Shown piece by piece: positions 17,471-25,599 of a stretch of DNA of 64,000 nt. The translations under genes were made by a program, and so were the position numbers. Origin of the DNA: Caulobacter sp. BK020. GTDB taxonomy: Bacteria; Pseudomonadota; Alphaproteobacteria; Caulobacterales; Caulobacteraceae. Below the pieces are notes generated by a model. It searched no databases and was not told the origin of the DNA. It worked only from the letters and a program-made list of their open reading frames with translations. The stretch's first letter is position 1. The number at the start of each line of letters is the position of its first letter. The DNA lies in contig NZ_SLZL01000001.1 of assembly GCF_004342605.1 (NCBI RefSeq), positions 248,001-312,000 on the forward strand, written 5' to 3'.

Positions 17471-17790
17471 ATCGAAAGTGTCAAAACTTGAGAACTGGAC
17501 CCGAAAAACACTAAACCCGTCGCGGGGGATAATCGCGACGGGTCCAGCTATTTCTCGATCACTCGATCTAGGTGGGCGTTTCCTCCCCGAAACGCCGAAG
17601 GAAGGGAGCTCTCTTTGGGCTCGTTTCTTCCTTGCAAGGGTTAGAAACGGCAAATCCGAGATGGTGTCAACGGCAACGATCGTGAATCCGCAAAGCCCAA
17701 CGATATTTTTGACACAAAACCGTTAGATTGGACCCGCGGGTCAAACTTATCACCGATCTCTCAGCAAATTTTTGACAACTCAGTCAAAAC

Positions 17791-18756
17791 TTACCGAAAC
17801 AGCCTCTGGCGAAGCTTGTCCAGCACTACCGACCGCGACTCGAAAACATAGTCCGGCCGCGACACCGTCACCGGCTCGACCCCGGCCGCGCCCAGGGCGG
17901 CGGCGGCCTCGAACAGGTCGGCGGCGGCCAGCAGGGCGCCATTGGCCCGCCGGGCGCCCTGACCGACGAAGGGGGCCACGGCCGCCTGGCCCGCCGCGTC
18001 CTGCTCGGCCGGCCAGACCAGGGTGGCCAGCTTGCCGGCCCGACCCTTGGCCTCGACCACGGACAGAAGCCGCGCCAGCGAGCCCAACTGGCCCTCCGTC
18101 CACGGCGTGATCAGCGAGGCGGTCAGCTGGGCCTGGCTCCTGAGGATCACCCCGTCGGACAGGATCTTCAGCCCGTTGGCCGCCAGGGTCGCGCCGGTGG
18201 TGGTGATGTCGACCACCAGCTCGGCCGCCCCGGCCGCCGGAGCCCCCTCGGTGGCGCCGCTGCTCTCGACGATCCGGTAGTCGGCCACGCCGTGGCGGGC
18301 GAAGAAGGCCCGGGTCTGGGTGAGGTACTTGGTGGCCACCCGCAGGCGCCGTCCGGTCTTGGCCAGGTGAGCGTGGCCCACCTCGTCGACATCGGCCATG
18401 GTGTCGACGTCCAGCCAGCTCTTCGGGGCGGTGACCACCAGGTCGGCGCGGCCGAAGCCCAGGGCCCGCAGCAGCATGACCCGCGCGTCCATGTCCTCGC
18501 CGCGCTCGCGCAGCAGGTCCTCGCCGGTGACGCCCAGGTGCAGCTCGCCGCTGTCCAGCCCGGCGGCGATGTCGCCGGCCGACAGCAGCCGCACCGAGAC
18601 GCCCGGCAGGCCCGACAGCTCGGCCGAATAGCCGCGCGCGCCGCCTGACATCTCCAGCCGGAAGCCGCACTCGGCCAGCCAGGCCTCGACCTGGTCCTTC
18701 AGCCGGCCCTTGGACGGGATGGCGAAGATCATCGGCGTGTCTTGTGGGGCGCTCAT
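17791..18756 (-). CDS. hisG: ATP phosphoribosyltransferase
   Basis: First step of histidine synthesis: ATP + PRPP to phosphoribosyl-ATP. The 321-residue protein shows AIPSKGRLKDQ, VTGEDLLRERG and the HisG signature region IVESSGATEGAP followed by VVDITTTGATLAANGL. HisG that works with HisZ is usually the short form (about 200-230 residues); here roughly 90 extra residues follow the catalytic core, ending AGVEPVTVSRPDYVFESRS, where long-form HisG carries its regulatory domain. It is coupled to hisZ by an ATGA overlap. Confidence 0.93.
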   Translation of the reverse strand: MSAPQDTPMIFAIPSKGRLKDQVEAWLAECGFRLEMSGGARGYSAELSGLPGVSVRLLSAGDIAAGLDSGELHLGVTGEDLLRERGEDMDARVMLLRALGFGRADLVVTAPKSWLDVDTMADVDEVGHAHLAKTGRRLRVATKYLTQTRAFFARHGVADYRIVESSGATEGAPAAGAAELVVDITTTGATLAANGLKILSDGVILRSQAQLTASLITPWTEGQLGSLARLLSVVEAKGRAGKLATLVWPAEQDAAGQAAVAPFVGQGARRANGALLAAADLFEAAAALGAAGVEPVTVSRPDYVFESRSVVLDKLRQRLFR

Positions 18757-19889
18757 TCGCCGCCTCCCGCATGGGCTCGCGCCGGGCGCACCATGCAGCC
18801 CACGGCGCCGGTTGTCGCCGCCGCGCCCAGGCGGGCGGGCAGGCCGTCATAGCGTCCGCCGGCCGCCACCGGCCGCTCCTCGTCGAGAGCGGCGCTGCGC
18901 ACCTCGAACAGGAAGCCATCGTAATAGCCGAAGGCCCGGCCGAAGGCGGCGGCCAGGACCATGCGGTCCTCGGGGACGCCGCGGGCCACGAGGCCGGCCA
19001 GGCGCCGCCGCCAGCCCTCGAGCGCCGCGTCCAGCGCCTCGCGTCGCGGTCCGCCCAGGGCGGCGATGGCGTCCAAGGCCGCGCCCGGACGGTCGCCGAC
19101 CGCCAGGAAGGCCCGCACCGCGTCGGCCTCGCCGGCCGACAGCGTCCCGGCCCGGGCGGCCTGGGCGCGCTCGACCAGGCGGTGGGCGATCTCGGCCGGA
19201 CGCCGGCCGCCGACCGGCTCGATGCCGGCCAGGGACCACAGCTCCTGCAGCACCGCCGCGGCCTCGGCCTCCGGCAGGCCGGCCAGCAGGGCGGCGATGC
19301 GGCTCTTTTCCGCGCTCGGCGCCTCGGCCCCGCCGCCGCCGTCCAGCTCGATCTTCAGCTGGCGCGGCTTGGCGAAGGCCCGCTTCAGCCGCGCGCCCAG
19401 CGGCGGGGCCAGGCCCAGGCTGTCGATGAAGGCCCCGAACAGGCTGACATCGCCCAGCAGCAGGCTCAGGTCGTCGCGACCGCCCGCCGCCGCGCTCGCC
19501 CAGGCCAGGGCGGCCATCTCGGCGTCGGCGGCCACGGAATCGCCGGTCTCGAAGGCCTCGATCCCGATCTGGCGGAACTCCTCGGCCCGGTCGCTGCCGC
19601 GCGGCGCGACGCGAAACGCCTTGCCGTCATAGAAGTAGCGGCCCGCCACGGCGCCGGCCGCCAGGTGCTGGCGAGCGATGGCGACGGTGAAGTCGGGGCG
19701 CAGGCAGGCCTCCTCGCCCGCGTCGCCGGAGACCACAAACAATCGCGAGCGCATGGCCTCGCCGGCCAGGTCCAGCAGCAGGCCCAGCGGCTGCAGCACC
19801 GGGGCGTCGGTCGGCGTCGCGCCGGCCGCCAGGAACGGGGCGCGGATGGCGTCCAGCGCTTCGGCCGGAATGGAACGTTCCAGTCTCAC
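18753..19889 (-). CDS. hisZ: ATP phosphoribosyltransferase regulatory subunit
   Basis: A 378-residue class II aminoacyl-tRNA-synthetase-like protein that activates HisG and senses histidine. Histidyl-synthetase-like motif remnants are visible: LRPDFTVAIARQHLA (motif 2-like), GRYFYDGKAFR and, near the end, AAGGRYDGL. I start at the GTG at 19889 (VRLERSIPAEALDAIRAPF); a TTG at 19904 would overlap hisS by 11 bases. It lies between hisS and hisG, the arrangement expected when synthetase and regulator share an operon. Confidence 0.88.
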   Translation of the reverse strand: MRLERSIPAEALDAIRAPFLAAGATPTDAPVLQPLGLLLDLAGEAMRSRLFVVSGDAGEEACLRPDFTVAIARQHLAAGAVAGRYFYDGKAFRVAPRGSDRAEEFRQIGIEAFETGDSVAADAEMAALAWASAAAGGRDDLSLLLGDVSLFGAFIDSLGLAPPLGARLKRAFAKPRQLKIELDGGGGAEAPSAEKSRIAALLAGLPEAEAAAVLQELWSLAGIEPVGGRRPAEIAHRLVERAQAARAGTLSAGEADAVRAFLAVGDRPGAALDAIAALGGPRREALDAALEGWRRRLAGLVARGVPEDRMVLAAAFGRAFGYYDGFLFEVRSAALDEERPVAAGGRYDGLPARLGAAATTGAVGCMVRPARAHAGGGE

Positions 19890-19893
19890 GACA

Positions 19894-21414
19894 TCAACCC
19901 CCAAAGTCGCCCGAAGTGATCTTGCGCACCGCCGCGACCAGCTCGCCGCGCGGGATGGTCTGCTGGCCGGGACGCTCGGCCTTCCAGGCGGCGTTGTCGG
20001 CCACCCCGGCCGCCAGCTCGCGACCCAGGTCCAGGTCCTTGATGGTCACCGTGCCGGCCGCGATCTCGTCGCCGCCCAGCATGATCGCCGCCGGCGACAG
20101 CCGCCGGTCGGCGTATTTCATCTGCGGCCGCATGCCCGAGGTCCCCAGATAGACCTCGGCCGGGATGCCCGCCGCGCGCAGCTCGCCGGCCACGGCGAAA
20201 TAGTCGCCCATGTGGGCCTGGTCGAAGGCGATGACCACCACCGGCCCCCGCGCCGCCCCGCCCGGCTCGCGGCCCGCCGCCCGCAGCGCCGCCGCCAGGC
20301 GCGAGACGCCGAACGAGAAGCCGGTGGCCGGCGTCGTCTGGCCGGTGAACCGCGCCACCAGGTCGTCATAGCGCCCGCCGCCGCCGATCGAGCCGAACGA
20401 GACCTTGTTCCCCTTGTCGTCCGTGGTCGACAGCAGGAGCTCGGCCTCGAACACCGCGCCGGTATAGTATTCCAGCCCCCGGACGATCGACGGCTCGAAC
20501 AGCGCCTGGTCGTCGGCCACGCCCAGGCTGCGCAGCGCCGTGTCGATCTTGGCCAGCTCCTCCAGCCCCTCGTCGCCCTCGGCCGAGCCGCCGATCACCT
20601 CGGCGATCTTCGCCAGGGTCGCCGCGCGCCCTCCGGACCCGGCCTGGACGAAGTCCACCACCGAGTCGACCGCCTTGCCCACCAGGCCCGCGCCCTTGGT
20701 GAAGGCGCCGCTCTCGTCGAGGCGCCCCTCGCCCAGCAGCAGGCGCACGCCCTCGACGCCCAGGCGGTCCAGCTTGTCGACGGCCCGCAGCACGGCCAGC
20801 TTCTGGCCGCCGGTCTCGACCCCGGCCGCGGTCAGCAGGCCGTTCAGCAGCTTGCGGTTGTTGATCTTCAGCACCGCCGCGCCGCGCGGCAGGCCGGCCG
20901 CCTCCAGCCCCTCCACCGCCATGGCGATGATCTCGGCGTCGGCCTCCGGACGGGCCGAGCCGACGGTGTCGGCGTCGCACTGGATGAACTCGCGGAACCG
21001 TCCCGGCCCCGGCTTCTCGTTGCGCCACACCGGCCCGAAGGCGTAGCGGCGGAACGGCTTGGGCAGGGTCTCCCAGTTCTGCGCCGCGAACCGCGCCAGG
21101 GGCGCGGTCAGGTCGTAGCGCAGGGCCATCCACTGGCCATTCTTGCCTTCAGAATCTGGGTCGTCCTGCAGCGCGAACACCCCCTCGTTGGGACGGTCGC
21201 TGTCGGGCAGGAACTTGCCCAGGGCGTCGGCATATTCGAACGCGCCGGTGTCCAGCGCCTCGAAGCCGTAGCGCTCATAGACCGCCGACACCGCCTCCAG
21301 GATCGCCCGCTCGGCCCGCAGGTCGCGGGCCCGCTTGTCGGCGAACCCGCGCGGATTGCGGGCCTGCGGGCGGAAGGTCGTGGCTTCCGGGTCGTTGCTG
21401 GTCTGGTCAGTCAT
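19894..21414 (-). CDS. hisS: Histidyl-tRNA synthetase
   Basis: Charges tRNA-His in the cytoplasm. The 506-residue class II synthetase has motif 1 region RNPRGFADKRARDLRAERAI, motif 2 (LRYDLTAPLARF, then FRRYAFGPVWRNEKPGPGRF), the histidine loop GLEYYTGAVFE and motif 3 (GGGGRYDDLVARF, then GFSFGVSRL). A C-terminal anticodon-binding domain follows. The N-terminal 20 residues are non-conserved. First gene of hisS-hisZ-hisG. Confidence 0.95.
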   Translation of the reverse strand: MTDQTSNDPEATTFRPQARNPRGFADKRARDLRAERAILEAVSAVYERYGFEALDTGAFEYADALGKFLPDSDRPNEGVFALQDDPDSEGKNGQWMALRYDLTAPLARFAAQNWETLPKPFRRYAFGPVWRNEKPGPGRFREFIQCDADTVGSARPEADAEIIAMAVEGLEAAGLPRGAAVLKINNRKLLNGLLTAAGVETGGQKLAVLRAVDKLDRLGVEGVRLLLGEGRLDESGAFTKGAGLVGKAVDSVVDFVQAGSGGRAATLAKIAEVIGGSAEGDEGLEELAKIDTALRSLGVADDQALFEPSIVRGLEYYTGAVFEAELLLSTTDDKGNKVSFGSIGGGGRYDDLVARFTGQTTPATGFSFGVSRLAAALRAAGREPGGAARGPVVVIAFDQAHMGDYFAVAGELRAAGIPAEVYLGTSGMRPQMKYADRRLSPAAIMLGGDEIAAGTVTIKDLDLGRELAAGVADNAAWKAERPGQQTIPRGELVAAVRKITSGDFGG

Positions 21415-21709
21415 GCGCGCGTCGGGTCCTGGTCGTAGGTCTCGACGGATGGCGCTTTAGCTCAAAGCCCCATCCGCCTTGGGCGGGGCTCGGGCTGGGC
21501 GGTCGCTTAGAGCGAACGGACCCGGCCGATCCCGCGAGGCGAGGTCGGATGGTGGTGGCGGCCGTGATGGTGCGGCAGGCGGGTCATTGCGGGGCGGTGT
21601 TTAGCGGAAGGCGGGCGTGGGGGGAAGGGGTGAGCGAGTATCTTGAAGCGCCACCTACTCCTTCCAGACACAATCTATGGTGGCGTATATCCGGGCCAGC
21701 AAGCGGTAC
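21415..21709. other. Junction between hisS and the AT-rich island
   Basis: About 295 bp upstream of both the divergent hisS and the island. GC drops noticeably from about 21650 onward. GACACAA at 21667-21673 repeats a half-site of the downstream palindrome. No tRNA or att-like duplication is visible at this edge. Confidence 0.4.
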
Positions 21710-21747
21710 TTGCGCAATCCATCTCGACACAACAATATCGTTGTGTC
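21710..21747 (+). promoter_or_regulatory. Candidate promoter and operator of the three-gene island
   Basis: GACACAAC-AATATC-GTTGTGTC at 21726-21747 is a perfect 8-bp inverted repeat ending at the base before the ATG at 21748. A TTGCGC -35-like hexamer (21710-21715) lies 17 bp before CAATAT (21733-21738) inside the palindrome. If used, the mRNA would be essentially leaderless and repressor binding would block it. The obvious candidate repressor is the XRE domain of the second gene. Confidence 0.5.
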
Positions 21748-22212
21748 ATGATTCCACCATTCGTCGCCGTTCCAGGTGCGCCGCACCTAGTACTGCCGCC
21801 AGGAGTCCACTGGGCAACTCTCGCCGAGGCGGGAGAGCGTTTTGGCGTAGGCGATAGGAGAAATTGGTTGTTTGAAGGCGTGACGGCAGCTGCGGGCGCA
21901 TTGGCGTCGGCCGGTTGTGGGTCTCTATATCTCGACGGTAGCTTTGTGACCTCGAAGATTGAACCAGATGATTTCGATGCTTGCTGGGACCCAAGGGGAG
22001 TAAACGCCCAAGCGCTTGATCCACTGCTGCTGGATTTCACCGCAGGCGGGCGGCGCAGGCAAAAGCGGGTATATCGAGGCGAGCTTTATATCAGCGGCGC
22101 ACCGGTCGGCGGCGGACTGACCTTTCTTGAGTTCTTCATGGTCGAAAAGCACACAGGCGGATCGAAAGGGGTCATCGGCATAGACTTGTCCCGAACGGGG
22201 TCCACACACTGA
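21748..22212 (+). CDS. DUF6932-type nucleotidyltransferase-like protein
   Basis: A 154-residue protein. The N-terminus MIPPFVAVPGAPHLVLPPGV matches the usual opening of DUF6932 proteins, so I start at 21748 and not at the in-frame ATG at 21643, which would place the palindrome inside the gene. The core LYLDGSFVTSKIEPDDFDAC contains a GS-x9-DxD pattern, the catalytic signature of minimal nucleotidyltransferases (GSx10DxD). Such folds act in several toxin-antitoxin and defence systems by adding nucleotides to RNA or protein. Its function here is unknown. The stop overlaps the next start (TGATG). Base composition is markedly more AT-rich than the neighbouring chromosome. Confidence 0.72.
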   Translation: MIPPFVAVPGAPHLVLPPGVHWATLAEAGERFGVGDRRNWLFEGVTAAAGALASAGCGSLYLDGSFVTSKIEPDDFDACWDPRGVNAQALDPLLLDFTAGGRRRQKRVYRGELYISGAPVGGGLTFLEFFMVEKHTGGSKGVIGIDLSRTGSTH

Positions 22213-23507
22213 TGATCACAAATGAACGGCAATATCGGATCACCCGCGCCCAAGCCGAGAAATTCCAAGTCGCATTAGGCGAGAACAACGAACTTGAGCT
22301 GATCCGCTCGGGCGTAGACCCCATCATCGCGGCCGCCCATAAACGCGGCCTCCAAGAGCAACTTCGTGAGTTGGAGAGGCAGCTCTCGGATTACGACAGC
22401 CTTCGCAGCGGCCATCAATCTGAGCTGGTCGCTGATCACCTGTGGCAAATTGGCGAACGGCTGATCCAAGCCCGTGTGGCGTGCGGGCTTACTCAACGTG
22501 AGCTCGCTGATCGGCTCGGCGTGAAGGAGCAGCAGATTCAGCGCTACGAACAAGAGCGCTATCTAACAGCAAATCTGGAGCGCCTCTCTGCAATGGCAGA
22601 GGCACTCTCGCTCTCAATTCATGTAAGACTACAAGTTTCAGTGCAGTCTACTGGTTCACCGCTGCCAGACAATCATCGTGTAGACGCATCACGATTGCCA
22701 GTTCGCGAAATGAAAAAACGGGGCTGGCTTAATGAATTTTCCGACGAAGAAGGCGATGCTCGGAGGTCGGATAGTGATCTGGCCGCACTCTTCATTTCTC
22801 GACATCACGGCCTGAGAGGGCCGGCGGCGCTCCATCGCATGAACGTGCGCACCGGTTCGACTCTCGATAACCACGCCATGGTCGCTTGGAAGGCGCGCAT
22901 CTTGCAGAAAGCTCGCCAATTTCTACAGGGCGCGCCAACTACATTCGAACCTTTGGACGCTAGCTTTGTTCGAGAACTTGTCGGACTTAGTCGTAGTTAC
23001 GATGGTCCGGTTCGCGCGGTTCATGCACTTCGAGAAAGGGGTGTAGTCACTGTATTCGAGCCCCACCTGAAGGGCACCCATTTGGATGGAGCGGCGTTAC
23101 TCCTAGACACCGCGACGCCCGTCATTGGACTGACCTTACGCTTTGACCGATTGGACAATTTTTGGTTCACCCTTCTTCATGAGCTTGGGCACGTTGTGCT
23201 TCATCGTGACAGTGGGCTGAAGGACGGTTTCTTCGACGACAATACCGTTACCTCCGAGTCCGTCGCGGAGGGCGAGGCCGATCATTTCGCTGAGAATGCG
23301 CTAATCCCGGACGAAGCGTGGAGAACCTCCTTCGTCAAATTCACAAAATCGTCCTCGGAGGTGCAACAATTTGCAAAGCGGTATAATGTTGGTGACTGCG
23401 TAGTGGCAGGCAGGATTCGCCGCGAACGTGGATACCACTTGTTCAAGGATTTGATTGGTTCTGGTTGTGTAAGAGAGTTGATTTCGGACGCAGGTTTAAT
23501 GGAGTAA
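22212..23507 (+). CDS. XRE-family regulator fused to ImmA/IrrE metallopeptidase
   Basis: A 431-residue two-domain protein. Residues 1-75 are helical (RGLQEQLRELERQLSDYDSL, an antitoxin-like dimerisation segment). About 79-133 is a Cro/C1 HTH (ARVACGLTQRELADRLGVKE). About 240-400 is an ImmA/IrrE zinc peptidase with HELGH at 323-327 and the third-ligand region EGEADHFAENALIP at about 353-366. In mobile elements such proteins cleave or are repressors, switching genes on after DNA damage or infection. Here the DNA-binding and protease modules are in one chain. It lies between the NTase-like and beta genes, translationally coupled to the first. Confidence 0.85.
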   Translation: MITNERQYRITRAQAEKFQVALGENNELELIRSGVDPIIAAAHKRGLQEQLRELERQLSDYDSLRSGHQSELVADHLWQIGERLIQARVACGLTQRELADRLGVKEQQIQRYEQERYLTANLERLSAMAEALSLSIHVRLQVSVQSTGSPLPDNHRVDASRLPVREMKKRGWLNEFSDEEGDARRSDSDLAALFISRHHGLRGPAALHRMNVRTGSTLDNHAMVAWKARILQKARQFLQGAPTTFEPLDASFVRELVGLSRSYDGPVRAVHALRERGVVTVFEPHLKGTHLDGAALLLDTATPVIGLTLRFDRLDNFWFTLLHELGHVVLHRDSGLKDGFFDDNTVTSESVAEGEADHFAENALIPDEAWRTSFVKFTKSSSEVQQFAKRYNVGDCVVAGRIRRERGYHLFKDLIGSGCVRELISDAGLME

Positions 23508-23515
23508 GGCCGTTG

Positions 23516-24661
23516 ATGTCGCTACTTGGTAGGGTCGGTTATATTCCAATTCTGAAATCCAAGATGGGAGAGTGGCGAGCGCTCGGCAGCATACCTGCTC
23601 AGGACCAGGACTGCATACTTCCGCTAATGGTAGTTCCGCCTGCGGGTGACTTCGATCCGGAAGCCGGCCAAGCGCTTGAACCCGCCGAACATCTAAAGCG
23701 TTTCGGCGGTCGAGCGTTCGACTATTGGGGCCGACGCCCCTTCTTCGTTGACGCCTTCCATGTTGACGACGAAAGGCATGCTGGTGAATCCGGTATTCAC
23801 CCGCTCACCTCCTTGCTCGGGCGCGCTGCCTTGGCGGGAGCTCGGGCTTACCCAGCCACATCGCTACGCCATACACCAGCCTATCAAACAGCCGTCGCGC
23901 AGTTCGTTTCAAAAAATCCGGGTGCACCAATTTGCGTGCGCCTGAACGCCGCCGAGCTCGAAGGTGATCGGTTAGCTGAAAGCCTCGACGACCTTCTAAG
24001 GTCAATTGATTGCACCGTGCAGCAAGCCACGATAGTAGTTGATCTCACCAGCCTCGAACTTACTGCTGATGAACACTTCGTCGATAACTTGCTCACTCGC
24101 CTAAATTATCTGCCCAACCTCCACGATTGGATGCAACTGGCGGTAACGCTAACAAGTTTTCCAGAAATTCCAAGGGTAGTTCCTGGAGAGCGTATTCGGC
24201 GAGATCGCACTGATTGGCAAATTTACCAGATGCTCTTGGCATGTGGAGAACGGCTTTTTCGCCGTCCAATTTTCAGCGACTGCGCACTGGAATTTCCAAA
24301 TTACAAACCAGCCGGCCGGGCAACACCGAGAGCACGATTCAGATATTCTACGACTTCCGAGTATGTGATCGACTCAGGTACCACCACTAAAAAGCCCCAC
24401 GGCTATCAAGCAATCTTCCCAGTCGCTCGAACGCTGGCAAGCTCGCCCGAATTCAGCGGTGAAACGTTTTCTCGAGGAGATGCCTTTATCGCGTCCCTAG
24501 CAGCGGGCAGAGCAGGGCCAGGTCAAGCTTGGCAATGGAGATGGGCCTCAACTGATCACCACCTCCATCTCATCGTAGATCAATTAAGACCCATACTTGG
24601 ACTACCGACGAGGGCCACCCAACACGCCCCTCCCGAACCAGAGCAAGCTCTTCTGTTGTAG
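23516..24661 (+). CDS. Beta-family protein (phage P4 beta-like), function unknown
   Basis: A 381-residue protein. Its opening, VGYIPILKSKMGEWRAL then CILPLMVVPP, matches the family named after the beta protein of satellite phage P4 (YVPILK-x-GE-x-AL ... PL-E). Further on are hydrophobic strands alternating with helices (ATIVVDLTSLELTADEHFVD), suggesting an alpha/beta barrel-like fold, and a C-terminal WRWASTDHHLHLIVDQL. No catalytic motif is obvious. I start at 23516, where TAAGG precedes by 6 nt; the gap to the previous gene is 8 bp, so it is co-transcribed. Probable effector or accessory of the island, but this is inference. Confidence 0.7.
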   Translation: MSLLGRVGYIPILKSKMGEWRALGSIPAQDQDCILPLMVVPPAGDFDPEAGQALEPAEHLKRFGGRAFDYWGRRPFFVDAFHVDDERHAGESGIHPLTSLLGRAALAGARAYPATSLRHTPAYQTAVAQFVSKNPGAPICVRLNAAELEGDRLAESLDDLLRSIDCTVQQATIVVDLTSLELTADEHFVDNLLTRLNYLPNLHDWMQLAVTLTSFPEIPRVVPGERIRRDRTDWQIYQMLLACGERLFRRPIFSDCALEFPNYKPAGRATPRARFRYSTTSEYVIDSGTTTKKPHGYQAIFPVARTLASSPEFSGETFSRGDAFIASLAAGRAGPGQAWQWRWASTDHHLHLIVDQLRPILGLPTRATQHAPPEPEQALLL

Positions 24662-24778
24662 ATTGGACATTCCAACCAACTTCAACGGCCCGGGCCGAGC
24701 GGTGGTCGGCCGGCATTGCCTAAGGTGCCGATTTCCTCTCGCCAACTCGACAACCACACGACCGCGCCGGTCGGGACC

Positions 24779-24930
24779 CAGCCTTACATCTCTCGTAGGC
24801 AGCAGCGTGCCGGGCTGGGCAGGTCAGTCAAGGACCGGCCGTCGGCCGGCCGCGACGCGGCGACGCGGAGCGTCGTCCTTGAGTGACCTGCCCAGCCCGG
24901 CGATCGTCTCCGCCGTGAGATGTAAGGCTG
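24779..24930. repeat. Large inverted repeat at the right edge of the AT-rich island
   Basis: CAGCCTTACATCTC at 24779 pairs with GAGATGTAAGGCTG ending at 24930. Further in, CCGGGCTGGGCAGGTCA pairs with TGACCTGCCCAGCCCGG, and the arms (about 55-60 bp) are interrupted by short mismatched patches. The centre also contains GCCGTCGGCCGGC-type hairpins. It resembles a palindromic dispersed element and not an IS: no transposase frame lies between the arms. Confidence 0.7.
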
Positions 24931-25599
24931 GCTCCCCTTCGTGGGCGAAGGGGGCGAGGTCGGTCCAGCCGGCCGACTCAGCAGGTGTTTAGGGGATAGG
25001 CCGCGCTCCATCCCCGCCAGACGCGCGACGAAGCCCAGCAAACTCAATGCCTTGCAGAAAAATCAGCGTCACCAGCGCCGCCGCGCTCGGACACCGGCCA
25101 TACTGGTCCTCGCCCCACCACCGGGGAGGCCGTCCAGCTGGCGACCTGGCGGGTGGCGGGGGCGGTCGAGCGGGAAGCGTCCGCCGGCCGGCGTCGCAGG
25201 GTCCCGGTGGACCGGTCGGCGGAACGTGGGGGGCCCTGGATGGGGCCTCGGGCGGGCCGGACCGGGCGGCGGGATCAAGCCCTCGGCGCCGAACGGCGAC
25301 ACGCGGCAGGCGCGGGCTGAAATCGCCCGCGCGGTCCGGACGGGGTCGTCGCCCCTCCGCCCGGCCCATTTAAGCAAAGAATGGGGCCTCCATCGGAGCG
25401 GGTTAAAACCCCGCGCCCCGAAGGCTCTCGTCCACCGGCCGCGCGGAGCGCCCGTGACGTGTCGAAACGGTACTCTCCAAAACAACATTCCGGGCATGCC
25501 CCGGGCGCTTCGCCGCCTCCCCATCCCTCAGCGGGTTTCCGCGTGAGCGCGCGGACGCTCGCCCCACCGCAACCTGACCAGCCCTTCAAGGAGACTCCC
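24931..25599. other. Gene-free GC-rich stretch
   Basis: About 670 bp with overlapping open frames on both strands, none with a ribosome-binding site, recognisable motif or plausible composition. It contains hairpins such as GCGGG-TTAAAAC-CCCGC near 25399-25415. It precedes a small gene that has a good Shine-Dalgarno, so part may be a long leader or an RNA gene, but I cannot assign a known RNA. Confidence 0.4.

Larger units (their letters stand above)
17221..17790. other. Convergent intergenic region with several hairpins
   Basis: 570 bp between the 3' ends of the M13 peptidase and hisG. It contains a large inverted repeat (17241-17410), a strong bidirectional terminator (17435-17470), a perfect 10-bp stem ACCCGTCGCG/CGCGACGGGT (17515-17543) and a nested hairpin around 17600-17640. 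An AT-richer tail carries a repeated ATTTTTGACA (17705-17714 and 17768-17777). No coding region is supported. Confidence 0.5.

Noticed and set aside
15076-17511. An 811-residue minus-strand frame opposite the M13 peptidase
   Set aside because: Composition is Gly/Val/Gln-rich low complexity typical of antisense frames at this GC, with no motif.
17705-17777. Two TTGACA -35 hexamers suggesting promoters
   Set aside because: Neither has a plausible -10 at 16-18 bp, and downstream lies the 3' end of hisG on the other strand.
21415-21640. tRNA or attachment site at the left edge of the island
   Set aside because: No cloverleaf, no GGTTCGAATCC-type arm and no direct repeat matching the right edge were found.
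24779-24930. Insertion-sequence terminal repeats
   Set aside because: The arms enclose only a few dozen bases with no transposase; it is a palindromic element.
25069-25524. A 151-residue minus-strand frame in the gene-free stretch
   Set aside because: Arg/Pro-rich, no start context, no recognisable domain, and competing frames on both strands; treated as non-coding.
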